Origin: Kudoa neothunni
Taxonomy: Eukaryota; Cnidaria
Assembly (NCBI GenBank): GCA_964304625.1
Contig: OZ199838.1
Coordinates: 6,262,001 to 6,326,000, forward strand
DNA: 64,000 bases
Reading direction: 5' to 3'
Shown here piece by piece: positions 12,146 to 25,010 of the stretch; position 1 is the first letter of the stretch, and each line of letters starts with the position of its first letter. The position numbers and the translations under genes are program-made. The notes below the pieces were generated by a model, which was not told the DNA's origin, did not search any database, and was given only the letters and a program-made list of their open reading frames with translations.

Positions 12146-14205
12146 TAACTTGCGTACGCACGCGACTGAGTAATCATGAGAAGCAGATAAGGATCCCCGG
12201 TCACCTATGGCAACAAATCACACTTATGTGTTCTATTAGCTTTGGTGGCAACAAATTAAAACAACAAAATCTAAGGAATATTACTAGCTGTTGTAATTTC
12301 CAATTTAACCAATTTTTCTGCTTTAATTCGTCAAATATTCAAATAATGACGTTGAATACAATAACACGTAACACGTGATTCTAATAGATAGATTATTCGT
12401 TACATTGCATCATGATATTTATAGTTTATATATCGTATAAAATATTGCATTCATAATAAAATGCTACAATAAACACGATTACATTAAGTCCTCAATTATC
12501 TTAGGAAAAATTTTTCGAAAATTGTGATTCAAAAAATGTACCAACCAAAATTATACATAATATCTCTCAGTTGAATACGTATTAACAAAATTCCACACAT
12601 TTATTGGATTCAACTGTACTAAATAAATTTCTATACTGAATATTTTTATTATCATAACTTATAATATATATTGTTGTAATGGGCTGTCTAACATTACAAC
12701 GAAATTCATGATTCATCATTTTTTTGTAATTTTCAAGTAAAGTCAAAATATTTTATTGCGCACTTTTCTCCACTCCCAAAAGAAATATAGATTAAATGCG
12801 CGACGCGTGCGCGATTGAATTAGAAACATTAAATATTTGGATTATCATTGTTTATTATATATTAAAACAATAAATTTTGGTTAAAATGTGGATTGGTGGT
12901 CGTAATCCAAATCAGCGCCCACGATAAAAATCGAACCTGTTGATTATTTTGATTTTTTGTATTTATCATTGTTTCACCGCTAATATGTTATTTTCAGCAC
13001 TGTATTTGTTATCGATAACAGTTGCTGTAATCTATCATACAAATAACTGCTAGCCTCTCGCAGCTATTTCCATAGGCCATATCATTTAATAGATCGAGTA
13101 AAGATTGCTTTATTTATCCTAAAAGTTGAGTGTGACAATTATGATTTTTCATCGATTGTCATATTTCATCCTTAGCAATTGCCTATTATTAATTCTATGT
13201 CTATAAGAATAAGAAATTCATATTCTCTGCAAGCATTAGGTGTTAAATTTTATCAAATGCATAACGTTAATATCTAACATTATTTATTATAATTAATCCA
13301 GTCATTCCTATCACTAAATGTTCAACAAATTTCATAATAATTTATTTTAAAAAATTCCGAATTAATGTCCGAACTAATTATAATCTTGATCGGAAAATGC
13401 GGCCACTATTTATATTTTAACCTAAATTTTTACTTCAATTATTCACGTATCATATAATTAGGGATCGTAGTTTTCGACTTTTATTTTGTTTGATAACGAC
13501 ATAAAGTCGCCATAACAGTTTACATTCTTTGCAATTTAACCCAAATGCATCGTAAATTCTAAGCATAAATCCTTATTTGATTACAAATAATTGATAAAAA
13601 ATATATTAATGTCTTCTGAGTTATTGGTACTAATTTCTGGTAGTAAAACAACTACATTCATTTTGCGGCGTGCCAATTATTAATCCTATTATAGCTACAA
13701 ATATTATTCACTCGCGCATTTGTGCTAAACTCCACTTTAGCCTTTTGGACGTAATCGAAGATTTATTATTTAAACGGAAGATTAATTCACATTGAAAAAT
13801 TATTTAATTTACGTGTTTAATTTGAGATAAAGAGTTTTTATTATTTTTTCTATGAATTTAAATTCAATATAACACATTTACATCATGTACGCGTATGTAA
13901 ACAAGTTTTTTGATTAGTGGGTTCATCGATGGGTTCGTTGATGCGATTAATGTATCACAAGATTGAAGGAATCTTTGGTTACTAAATGAAAATAAAGTTC
14001 ATACAGGGAAAATGAAACTGATCGGGTTATTGCTAATTATTTCGAATAGCGCCGTCGTCAAAAGAACGACATTGTGATTAAAATTTGCATGTAATATTAT
14101 AATCGACGAGTTCGTTGAAAGATAAGGGTTATTTTTAGAGATATTAATTTCCTATGAAATTTCCACCGCCTGAATTAAATTAGTTGTGTTGATATTGCCA
14201 CAATT
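12146..14205. other. No gene seen
   Basis: Upstream of SRRM1. AT-rich, with no recognisable exon or transposon end. A promoter must lie near 12150-12400, but I see no motif I would name. Confidence 0.45.
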
Positions 14206-14209
14206 TGTG

Positions 14210-14637
14210 GGTATTTGTGATAAAAGCGCATTAAAGTTTATGCCGGACCAAAGGATATTTATTTGAGCGATAAAAATTCCATTCAAAATAATTAAAACGC
14301 GAGAATATCACGAACATCATTAAAAACCTAATGTGATAAGATAAGTCAAGTCAAGTCGATAAAGGAGTATCTTGATGGTTTAATAATAGTGGTTTCAAGT
14401 GAAATATTATTACTTCAAAAGTTCAGTGAAATTAATGCCAAATAATATTTTTAGATTAACAGAGTAAAAATAATTATAAATTATATAATTTAAATTATCA
14501 TATACAATACTGGATATAAATATAATTTAAAAAATAACTTTAATTCTACAAAAACTCACAATATATACGTGCGTCACCGGATATTTGTTTGAAAAAATAT
14601 GGGCCACGGCTAAAAAAGGTTGGGAAATACTAGGTTA
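14210..14637. repeat. hAT-like repeat family 2, copy 2
   Basis: Second copy of the repeat at 7060-7496, in the same orientation. Its right end, read inward, is CTAGTATTTCCCAACCTTTT, followed by the matching TCACCGGATATTTGTTTG region read outward. It sits between U2AF1 and SRRM1. Confidence 0.5.
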
Positions 14638-15228
14638 GAGGATATTCTTTAGGAAGACTATTACACAATCGTATAGTACAATGTATGCTTTCATCATCCC
14701 AATATCGCATTTTACCATGATTATATCGTGAAAACATTATTTACCAAGACATGGTCCCTCTTCAACCCCAGTGAAGTGGATTTTTCATTAATTAAATCAA
14801 AGATTTGTTGAAACGCTCCTCTGGCGAGACGAGAAAAACTTATAAGGTGATTAGAAGAAGCTTCAAATTCTGTTTGATAGAAACATTCGAAAAACTATCA
14901 TCAGCAACCTGAAATATTCATTGGAAAATGCAATTTGCTCTTTTATATAGAACTTAACTAAACTTAAGCTCAATGATCATTTATAAGGAATCGATTATTT
15001 GAATTTTTTATAAATTGACGGGCACAATGAACATTTTGTACGATAATAAGGTTAGTCGATATTTGTAAATAAATACTTTGACCTTAAATGTAAAACCCGA
15101 TAAATAATTAAATTGCTGAAGAAAGTCAAAAATAAAAACTTTATTCACAAGAAACTATAATTAACCAATTGTCCAAAAACAAAGAACTGTGTTTGAGCCA
15201 AGACTATGACAGTATTTATTCGGATTAA
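14638..15228 (-). other. Possible decayed exons, identity unknown
   Basis: On the minus strand a stretch at about 14898-14750 reads without stops as FYQTEFEASSNHL, then SRLARGAFQQIFDLIN and GLKRDHVL, ending at a possible GT donor. A second short stretch near 14710-14640 contains MRYWDDESIHCT. They look like protein-coding sequence with ordinary residue usage, but I recognise no family. They could be relics of the adjacent hAT-like element or a lost gene. The rest of the interval shows nothing. Confidence 0.3.
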
Positions 15229-16247
15229 TCATCGTCTTGATCTGCTTCCTCTATCATAGTGGTCAGAGTCACGATTTCTATCGTCGTCTCGGTGAATAGC
15301 TCTTGAATATCTCACAGGACTGCGACGAGATCTGGAATATCTATCTCTAAAGGTGGAATCAAATTAAATAAATATCCCCAATGTTTAGTTTAACCTTCCA
15401 AATCGTTTATCGAGTTTTTCCCTAGAATGATCAAATAGTATAACACAGCTGAGTAATAAACAGAAAATACTGAAGAGCCCTGGAGATAGGTTTCAAATGC
15501 ATAAAATTACAAAATCCACCACGATTACATTCGCTAAATAGATGCAAAACTATATCACACTCAAGAAAATAACAATTACCCCACTTCAAACTGACGACAA
15601 CAGGCTTCTCTGAAATCAGTTACAGGTGACAATTCGGCGTAGATTGGCTGCCCGTTGTACCACCTATTATTCATTGATTCCACAAGACGTGCAGCATCCT
15701 CTTCATATCTCATTTTGATGTAGACATTTCCAATGAGATGATCACCAAGGTTACCACTAACATTTAATTCTTCAACGGGACCAAACTATACATAAACAAT
15801 CATCGCGTTGATAAGTTAGAGTTTGTATATTACGTTGTATTGTATCTCGCAATATATATCATCATAAAAACGGTCGAAATCCTCTTGAGCAGCGGCATCA
15901 ATCAACACATTCCCTGTATACTATTGACTAAAAACCTCCAACCAACAAAATGTACCCTCATTATCATATTCAGCTTGCATCGAACCTGCGTATGGTGATT
16001 GATACATATTTTTAAGAATTAGACTCTATTATAAATTATGAGAATTAAACTAAATGTGATACTTGACTAAATGTAGGTTTATGATGCAATCGTGTGCAAC
16101 GATCCCCATGTCTACATGCACCAATTTTGAAATAGAAGGCACAATTCACCCTTAATAACACTTAATTTTGTCAATTTTATGTGAAGGAATATACTTGTCC
16201 TTTTCTGTGCCGAAAATTTCAGCTAATTCAGCCGCTCCTCCAGACAT
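15229..16247 (-). CDS. U2AF1: U2AF35, small subunit of U2 snRNP auxiliary factor
   Basis: U2AF1 recognises the AG of the 3' splice site in the nucleus as a heterodimer with U2AF2. Eight exons join in phase: 16247-16195, 16150-16063, 16025-15956, 15913-15834, 15785-15580, 15533-15471, 15421-15395 and 15346-15229, giving 234 aa. The order is family-typical. The start ends in [11 protein letters not shown]. Zinc finger 1 has [14 protein letters not shown]. The U2AF homology motif has [17 protein letters not shown] and [20 protein letters not shown]. Zinc finger 2 has [19 protein letters not shown] short RS tail ends in SRSRR. Introns are 37-49 nt. Because this protein reads intron 3' ends, its sequence is of interest in a genome with such short introns; the UHM and zinc-finger residues I can check look ordinary. 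Confidence 0.95.
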
Positions 16248-16535
16248 TTGATAGTGTGTTTTAAGCTGCGCACGCGTGCCAGTGTTAATTTATATGCTTA
16301 ATTCTTAAGTACTGATCAAATATGTTTTTGTGCATGAAAGATTTTTTAAAGTTTTTAGATTTAGCATTTTTATTATTTATGGCCAATAATTTAAAAATGT
16401 TTTTTCTGATTGAACCTTGATTTTAAGTTTGATTAAAAAGCGAAAATTTATCTTCTCGTGACAATCAATTTGTCAATTTATCTATCCAACTCTATTTTAG
16501 AATTTATAAAATACACTGATTAAATTTTCATTACT

Positions 16536-16615
16536 TAACCGTCGAAGGACCGCGTGTCGAAAACTTCAGTATGTTTGATGGGGGTCGTTTTTGACCCCAT
16601 CATTATTTACTGACT
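16536..16615. mobile_element. piggyBac-like terminal sequence, isolated
   Basis: TTAA followed by CCGTCGAAGGACC and then a subterminal palindrome of the form GGGGGTC-N6-GACCCC. The same layout (TTAA + CC.TC.., then GGGTC/GACCC pairs) marks the piggyBac ends at 22623, 46377 and 54568. No partner end or transposase was found nearby. Confidence 0.4.
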
Positions 16616-19600
16616 TTATCGCGAAATTGAATCAAAAAGTTATTATTGTAATTATTACTCATAACGCAAAAATATTATTCGTTTAGAACTTTGCTTTAGA
16701 GAGAATAAATTTGAAAAAAATGTATTTAATTCTTCGATTAAATATTATAAACATCTGCGACAGAACGCATGTTATTGTATGTTTCAATAATTATATTTAC
16801 ATTCTTTAAAGTTTCTGGAATTATAATAACGGCGTTCAATCAAATATCAATAAGAAATGCACACAAGCGACCATAAGAGAAATCAGGCATGATTTCCTGA
16901 AAAAGTCGTTAATCACAAAATTGAAACTAAGGTTAAATCTGAATCACGGTTGTAAGTATTAGAGTATGTTTATACATTCAAATAAAAAAATTAAATACGA
17001 GGTTCCTTAAAGAGAGAACAATTTTTTCAAATATAACATCACTCGGATTCTAAACTACATGTTCGACAATATAAAATGTTTTTTTTGAATCTGTGATACG
17101 AGCGAATCGGGTTTTTGTAGTTATTACACTGTACAGGGGTGGTCAAAAATTAATTTTAATTGTAGATTTTCAAAATCAGTAATTGCAATTAATTGCAATT
17201 TTTGGAAAATTATTGGCGTTAATCCAATATCACTGGAGATCATTTATATATCTCGTCATAAAATTTCCCATCAGTTATTTCGGTAGCAAATAAAAAAAGA
17301 AGAAATTTATCATCTTTTTAAACATTAATATAAAGTTAAAGCCACAAAATTTAATTATTGAGTATAATGTTTTAATAATTATATTTGAAATCTCATATGG
17401 GGAGTTTAATAATTTAGTAACTAAACTTATCTTTATTGAAAGCATCTAAAATTTAAACCATATATTAATAGACGTTAGAATAGATATAAAGAAACTGCTT
17501 ATATCCAAATGAGTCAGATTTTTAATATTTATAAAAGTTTTAATTTTAGTCAAATAAACCTTCTAATATAACATTATTTAAGGACTAATTAATCAGAAAT
17601 CGCGCGCGCACACGATTTAAATTCTACTACTATGACGTGATTGGAAAATCATGCGATATTACAAACCAACTTTTTTTAATCATTTAAATCGTCAATAGGT
17701 TATTTACAGCTTTATTTCTCATTTCAACAATAAGTGGCTAGTGTGAAATTAATCTTTTTGAATTTTAAACTATACGATTGGTTTTAGAAAATACTGATTT
17801 ATGGGGAATGAATCAGACAACGGCAGATGTGCCCAATATAAATATTTTATTAACTGCTCCAAATTAAATTTGGAATTAACTAATTCCATTTTTTATTTCA
17901 TTAGCAACAATTTTAGATACTTAGTGGGATACAGGAATAAAAAAATATATAGTAATATAGAAATTCACTATCACTTTATTTTTTGTATTATCGTCTCATT
18001 GGAATAGTATTGTTAAAATTAGATTTATTTAAATATATTAATTTTCATTTTCTTCTACCTAGAGAAATATATTTTTAGGAGCTCTATTAAAACATTAATC
18101 AAATGAAAACGGAAAAAATGAAAATTAAGTGTAAATTTCCATAAATTCAAAGAGGTAAATTTATTTAGTATCTTATGAGCTCTTAATAATTAATTTTTAT
18201 TCGAATATTTGTTGATCGTTTTCACGTCTTACGGAAAGATTAAATCTTAATATTTTCCTTGTCGAGAGTTTCAGTTACTTAATGTAAAAAAACGGGTTTT
18301 AATCAATTTATAATTAATTAAATACCCTCGTATCACAATATTAGGTACGTATTTACTATGTTTGGGTGTATGACACCGCTAAGTCGGTGTTATCGGCGCC
18401 GTCAGTAATTACCAACATACTTTTTACGATCTGCAAAAAACCTGCCAATCCAAATCGGAAAAATCAGATTTTTTTAAACAGAACTAATATTTAATTATAT
18501 GTATAAATACTATTATGTTAACTTATAATTAACTTGGAAACTTCAAATTTATGACATCATTTTGTCAATATGTTGAAAAAATCCCTCATTAGAACAAGAT
18601 AATCTAGTGTAGAGCACAAAATTCTATTTCTTCTGATTGTTTCGTTAGTTCCAGATGAGAAAATGCTATCTCCGGAGAAGCGTTAATCAGAGCTAGAGGA
18701 AGTAAAGATGTGCAGTATTTTCCGATAGAATTATAATTTATTTGCCAATAAAAAATGACCGAAAAGGCGACTGTTAATAATTTAGTCAAACAAACTTTGT
18801 TTTTGAGCCTATTCAATTCCTTTAATTTCAAACAATTCTATTACAGTCTATCGTTCGACTTTTGAATTTCGCGTAACAACTATAACTAGATGAGGTTTTA
18901 TTTTTATGTGCGACCATTCATTCATTAAAATTAAGAAAAATTAATCAAGCGAATAATATTTAGTTAAATTTTAATTTGTTTAGGTAATATCTATAATTAG
19001 GATTTTTTGACAATTGATAACAAACACTTGTAATGATAACTTAGCATTGGATATCACCAACATCAGAGTCTTTTTTTAATTCAAGCATTCAGAATTCAAA
19101 TACAAAAATCTCTTCGTAATAATTTCAAAATGGTTCATGGTCATGATAAAACTGTGTGTTGTTGCTAATAATGATAATGATAAAAAATCCTAAATGTTGG
19201 TTTTAACATGAGCATAAAATTTAAAAATGTGTTCATTTTTCCAAATTTTTGGCATGGTTTTCTAAGCTCAATTTTTGTATTACGCAGGCTTCAAAAATTA
19301 TTAAAATTCCTAATTGTATCTCGTTTTTGGTGAACTTCTATTGCAGACATTTTAATTTGAAATAAAGCATTGATCCAAATATAAAATTTTCTATTGGATG
19401 ATTTCTCGTAATGAAATCGGAAACAACTAAATTTCATTTTTTGCAAATTTTCAAAAACTCCGTATCTTTGAAACTTTGTTTTGCGATTATTCGTCTTACG
19501 AAGAACAAGAATAAAAATCGGACACGGTTGGCAACACTGGTCATCCACATGACTCATATGACCTGAGTTTGAGAAACATTGACTTAGATGTTTATATAAA

Positions 19601-19754
19601 TTTCGATTTCTAATTTTGATCCACAAAGTCATGAATGATCATTAAATATTAGGATCAAGAATATAATCTTTTTGGATAATCAGCCAGATTGTGTATGTTC
19701 AAAAAATGTAAATAAATAAACATGATGTGGTAATTTTATGAATACATTAACTTA
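16616..19754. other. No gene seen
   Basis: AT-rich spacer between U2AF1 and the NICE-3 pair. The minus-strand open frame at 19291-19632 has no domain. Its upstream edge carries a hAT-like end (AATGTTTCTCAAACTCAGG, reverse strand, near 19580), so it is more likely old repeat than gene. Confidence 0.45.
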
Positions 19755-19951
19755 TGGGTCGTGCGTAATCAAAAGGGAAAATAAAATCCTTACGCACGAC
19801 ACAGAAAATGCATAAAAACCATTGATAACGTAAATTTTTTTAGGACAACCTGAATTAATATGTTAGTAATGTTACCAAGTTTATATTGTGTGAGTTAGAT
19901 TTTCTAGATATTGGTTAATTTGTGTTTTATTACGATATTACGTACGACCCA
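19755..19951. mobile_element. Short MITE with TA target duplication
   Basis: A 197-bp unit bounded by inverted repeats TGGGTCGTGCGTAAT and TGGGTCGTACGTAAT (14 of 15 match) and flanked by TA on both sides, as for Tc1/mariner-type elements. A third related motif, TTACGCACGAC, lies inside at about 19790-19800. No coding capacity. Confidence 0.65.
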
Positions 19952-20041
19952 TAAATTACTGTATATACGCATAATAATTTTGCATTGAATCGAAGAATTT
20001 ATAAAAAATACAAAATTAACAATATTAGAGTTTGGACACTT

Positions 20042-20837
20042 TCAGTTGGTAAAACCGTCACGAACGAGGATTTCGGTTGTATCATTGATTACTTTGACAA
20101 CATTTTCGGTAGTCGTCTCGTCAAATATAAACTAATATATAAAATAAGGAAAATCCGACATAAAAATTGGTTACCCATTTTGCAAATCTGACAGCTTTAT
20201 TATAAGAATGTATTCTAATATAGTTGGATAATAGTTCATCGTTGGTTCTCAAATATTCCATAAAATGTGTTGGTGGAGAGGGATTATCAAGATTGATATG
20301 GTATTTCTCTTCTAAATTAGTAAAATATTAATTTTCCTATATTTTGTATCTAAGTTACCAAATTTACGCAGCATACTGTAACACTTTAAACGATTAATAT
20401 AATCTTTCACCACTTTAATAAATCCAATTAGTATACGACTTCAAAAAATTCGATTAGAGCAAGGAATTGGGCTTACAATATTGCGATTCAGGAGAATAAT
20501 TAAATGTTTCAAATTTATAGGAAGGAATACGCATGGGTTTTAGATTGATTTCGTTCATTTGATCAATGGTTTCATCGACCATTTTTGAGTATTTCTATAA
20601 GAAAAATAACTTTTCAATTAGATAAGGACGTATCTCACTTTAGGAGCATTCATATAATCAACGGTATCCATCGAAAATCGATTATATTTTCGACGCAAAA
20701 ATCTCATTAATAGAATCGTTAATAGTAAAATTATCTACAAACAAGAGAATAAGGTTTTATAGAAAGGCCATAGGTGATACTGTGATGAACCCAATGACGG
20801 TTTCTATGATCAAATAGCTTTCATTATTTTCAATCAT
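20042..20837 (-). CDS. Diverged tandem paralogue of NICE-3/C1orf43
   Basis: A small type I-like membrane protein. Exons 20837-20781, 20734-20639 and 20594-20454 join in phase: a short N-terminus with an N-glycosylation-like NES, a transmembrane helix (IGFITIILLLTILLM), basic RRKYNRF, then APKKYSKMVDETIDQMNEINLKP. The FIT|I intron inside the membrane helix and the next intron match the upstream gene at 21013-22011. The frame ends at 20454, giving 97 aa. Two more exon-like stretches (about 20330-20200, containing IRIHSYNKAVRFAKW, and about 20140-20042, containing NVVKVINDTTEIL) resemble the later part of NICE-3, but I could not splice exon 3 to them without a stop. It is either shortened or partly decayed. 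Confidence 0.55.
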
Positions 20838-21012
20838 AATGGATCAGCAGAATTTTGGTTTCAGTTTGATCAAACACAACAACTTATAATACTGCAGTCA
20901 GAGCTTATTTGCTGAAGTTAATCATAATCCTCTTATTTTCAAATAGATGTATTTTTCGTAGGATATTGATAAAATTAAAATACATTGCACTACATTTAAT
21001 TTATATAGATTT

Positions 21013-22011
21013 TTAAATTTCATCCTTATTATGTTTATATTTTTCCGATTCTAAATTAGCCAATAACCTAATAAAACATTTATTATAGTTTCATTTAAAT
21101 CCTTTACATAGTTTTAGTTTCATTTATCAAATCAATCATTATTAGACCTTGTTTTTCAATGATTACCTATATATAAGTATAATTAATATTTGTATGACTT
21201 CTGAATAAATTACATATAATGGACGCTTGATGATTATTTCGTATTGGATAATTTGATTCATATTTGATAAAATACTTGTAATTGTTTCATTTTTATTGTG
21301 CGAATATGTATTGCGCAACTCATCACTAATATCATAAATTGATTTGCCCATAGATTGCTCTGTAAAATCCCAAAGATATCATTACAGTTTAGGGACACCC
21401 AGCATACCTAAAGTTTTGATGGCGTTATATACTCTGCATCTAATTGAATAATCTTGAAGACCTAAAAATTGATTTATTGATTATACTTTTCATTTCAATA
21501 AAAAATATCTCAATTGAGTTATGAATTCATGAAAAAAAACCGCGAAAAATAATAAGTACTTGATTCGGGAACATGATTTGTAGCTAGCTTTTTGGTTACA
21601 ATTTTGTAGTTGATAAAACGTGGATTTAAATTAGTATTCTGTATTGCCGTAAAATCATGATCTACCTCCTCAGAAAACGCCTAACAGTATTATATATGTA
21701 TATATATTAATCGAACAATAACATTAATAAAATAAATAGCTCTATAGAGATACTCGAGGAGAACCCCAGTAGGCCTGTAGCTCAGGTTTTCTGTTGAGGC
21801 CGCTAACATATTTCAATATAGATCGTTTTGCATAGATAATAAAACCCAGTAAAATCTATAACCAAATGTTTGAATTCGACAATTACTTACAAACTATTCA
21901 ATTAGGTACCGTGATAAATGCTACAGTAACGTTAATAGAAGTTACAAGCCCAAGTTGGTTTATGATATTAGTAACAGAACTTTTATTGTCTACTGAGGTA
22001 TTGTTGTTCAT
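21013..22011 (-). CDS. C1orf43: NICE-3 / C1orf43 family membrane protein
   Basis: Six exons join in phase: 22011-21910, 21855-21754, 21680-21560, 21461-21408, 21359-21167 and 21067-21013, giving 208 aa. The start is MNNNTS with several N-x-S/T sites. One transmembrane helix follows (about residues 28-44, VAFITILLGFIIYAK). The cytoplasmic part matches NICE-3 in order: EEVDHDF..IQ, then YSIRCRVYNAIKT, then MGKSIYDISDELRNT. In human C1orf43 the parallel block has YLYRMKALDAI and MGKNFRSYLLDLRNT. C1orf43 has been linked to Golgi/mitochondrial membranes and phagocytosis; its mechanism is unclear. Introns are 48-99 nt. A diverged copy follows 175 bp downstream on the same strand. Confidence 0.8.
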
Positions 22012-22622
22012 TTTTCCCCATTTAGCACTATCGGTAATGACAGATTTCGATCCGATTCCATCGGGTTTCAATGAATAGAATATGTCAATTAAGTTGATTC
22101 ATCTCGATTAGGAATACAATATTAAACAGAGGATTATCCCTCTAGTTTATTAGTGTAAGCATTTTCGATGCTATAACAGTTCTTAGAAATACAATCGATA
22201 ACAATACCTAGCCAATAATTTATTCAAAATGGCCCGTTTCCTACTAAAGTTTGAAGAGGGTTAACTGCGCTAGATACTTGAAAAGTGGTTCCACAGTCGT
22301 AACAGAAATAGATTATTGTGCAAAACAGATTGTTTTAAATCCAAATGTGTTTAATTTATTTTTATTGAATAAAAGTTTTATTTCTTTCTCTAATCAAGAT
22401 TACTAAATTAAGATCTATTAAGAGGATCGAATAGATATTCATCGATTTAAAAACTTCAATTAAAATTAAACATCTGAGTAATGTTTGACATTAATAATTC
22501 TTATTATATTAGTTTTAATAAATCAATAAAACTAATAAATAATTAGATCGTTACAAATAATAAATTAAGCTTACTAGGTTTAATCCTTAAAAAATTCATG
22601 TAGGCAATATAAAGTTTTCGAT

Positions 22623-23400
22623 TAACTCTCCGAAGACTTTGGGGTCAAATTGACCGCAAAGTATAATTAAAACCAATATTACTATTTGTGTACCCTTTAA
22701 AATTTCTCTATTTTTTCGATTTTCCTAAATTTTTGTATAGTATATAATAATAAAAAATGGGGAAAATAATCATAAAAATAATATGGAAAAGAATTTATAT
22801 TTTCGGAGGACTTTTGGGGTCAAATTGACCCCAAATTTTTATTTTACGATTATACTATAAAAATGTTTACAAAAGTAAAGAAGGGATATTTTATGAATTC
22901 TATAGACTCATTCTTGGGTAAAATGGTGATTAATATATCATCTGATCTGTGTTAATATCTTACTAATAATCTCGGATCCTGTTCGCAAATGATCGTACGA
23001 GGAATGATACTTCGCGTTCATTGTTTTCGTTGATAAGTTGAATATTATATACTCCTCACGCAACAAAACGATTATATAAATTTTTAAAAATTCGATCCAA
23101 ATTATCTAATTATTTGAACAATTCTTACATTTCTTCGACGAGTGAACTGAGCAATGGTGTTTATTGCAATATGAGCATGTGGTTTGAGCTTTTTATCGGT
23201 TCCTCGAGAACATTATTCACATCGACGTCTTTTGGCCATTCGGAAACTGTTAGTCTGGGTCCCATGAGAGGTTGATAGAGAACTTGTGGGATTTCCATTA
23301 AAAATACTTTAGTTTCGTCCTTTCGATGAATTAACTGAGAGTATAAGTGTATTTTTTAAATGATTTTAAAGGAATTCTTCAACTCCAAATATTTGTGTAA
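22623..23400 (-). mobile_element. piggyBac relic, C-terminal end
   Basis: The left edge is a piggyBac-like end (TTAACTCTCCGAAGACTTTGG) followed by GGTCAAATTGACC; a near-copy of this motif recurs at about 22800-22845. Inside, on the minus strand near 23200-23125, a cysteine-rich stretch (TTCSYCNKHHCSVHSSKKCK) resembles the C-terminal zinc-binding domain of piggyBac transposases, preceded by MGPRLTVSEWP. Frames are broken and the DDD core is not visible. Confidence 0.5.
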
Positions 23401-24035
23401 CCTGACAAAGGCGGGGTTTTGCGCTAGATGAAAAAGTATTACTGTCTACGTGAAAATAAATAATAATCGTTATTTTAGGTTATGTATTAAATTATTATTC
23501 TAAACAATAAATTAGCCATTAAACAATGGCTTACATTTTACGATCATTCCCTACCAGCTTACGAATAATTGAGTAAAAGATTTAACAGGATTAATTGTTA
23601 TATTTCACATTGTTTTTTAGCGACTTTACAAGGATAAGAAAATATTTTTGTTATAAAAATTAGCAGGTTTTCGACAAATATGTTTCAAAATATATTTTTA
23701 TTATTCGAATGTATTAAGGGCGCTGTATCAAACCGATTTATCCCTAGATTTTTATCTTGATCTTAATTGCAATGGGTAACTATGCAACCATTTTAGATAA
23801 AAAAATTCTTCTCTGTACTTAACTCAATAAAATAATTTAAAATTTATCATGTTTATTTCATATCAAAAGATTATTTGGTAAATTAAACATTAAGATTAAC
23901 AGTATGCCTTATTCGAATATCGATCTTATTCTCCGTCATGAAAAATATCATACAAAATTATATTTAATGGTAAAAGACTCATTAATCAAGCATATTCTTT
24001 GATTTGATTATCACGTTATCTTCATTTTTCAAGCA
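23401..24035. other. No gene seen
   Basis: AT-rich, with no exon, RNA gene or element end recognised. Confidence 0.4.
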
Positions 24036-24039
24036 AAAA

Positions 24040-24235
24040 ATAAACATTTTCATCAAAAATAATATTTTGTCTATTTAAAAAAATTATTTTAAAAATTCTG
24101 TTATATGAGCTAAATAACACATAGAAAATTTTATCTGATACAAATATAAGACATAATATCCCTCCTTAAACCAAAAAGATAATATAAGACCCGCCTTATA
24201 ATCGGGGGAACAAGGTATCATTATTATATGAAGGG
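24040..24235. repeat. Dispersed repeat family 3, copy 1
   Basis: Shares the block TTCTGTTATATGAGCTAAATAA and a following RAGRCCYRYCTTATA-like block with 62380-62545, with similar spacing. Non-coding; type unknown. Confidence 0.45.
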
Positions 24236-24687
24236 ATTTATAGTTTATAATAAAGTGAAAGCAAATCTCAAAATATCAACTAAAATAATAAATTAGGCTA
24301 ATGACAAATTTTATGATTATAATTATACAATTACAACAGATTCTTTAATCATTTTATCATATTGAGGCATATTTAATTTAGTTGTCTCTTGTGTCAAATT
24401 TCGAATTAAAAACAATTTCAGATGGAGCTATATTTTGTTCCTTAAGCTAAATTACATAGTCCATTTCTGTTCTTAATAATTATTTTTTGAGATTTTAATA
24501 TTATTAAAAAAATTTTTCCGTCAAAAGCAAAAAACAGGGATATATATAAGATTAAAAATATGCGAGGCAATAAAAACTCTTAGTAGTGGCTCTATACGAG
24601 ACACCTCGAAATCACCTCTCAGGGTTTTCTATATGTCAGACAGTGAATGATTGGTGAATATATTTCAATTTAATTTTTCTTTTTTTG

Positions 24688-25010
24688 TTTACGAGGCAAA
24701 CCTCAACTTGTCACTTATTTTAATTAATTGGTCGAATTTTGGATGGCAATAACGCCTTCTTCAGCACTGTAGGCACCGCCGAACAGAGGCACACAGTACC
24801 AATCCCTTACCGTTCTACAATAGTGTGGGAGCTTAAATCCACTGAATATCTCACCTTGAAGTTGGATTCCAACCATTTAAGGACGCCACATTTGATAGAG
24901 GACTAACTTGGTAATAGTTTCATTTTCCCGTGAACATCTAGTCCGGCACCTCCTAAATGGGGGTGCGAGATTCGACCACAATAGAAGATTATTTTTGATT
25001 CAGCCATGCC
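24688..25010 (-). repeat. tRNA-derived SINE, copy 2
   Basis: Inverted relative to the copy at 4571. Read on the minus strand it ends in AAGTTGAGG, then TTTGCCTCGTAAAC, and has CGGTGCCTACAGT at the matching position, paralleling GCGGTGCCTAAATC and CCTTGTAAAC in copy 1. A decayed B-box-like GGTCGAATCTC is present near 24970. More diverged than copy 1. Confidence 0.5.

Noticed and set aside
19985-20191. 68-aa plus-strand frame
   Set aside because: Lies antisense to the exon-like tail of the NICE-3 paralogue and has no domain.
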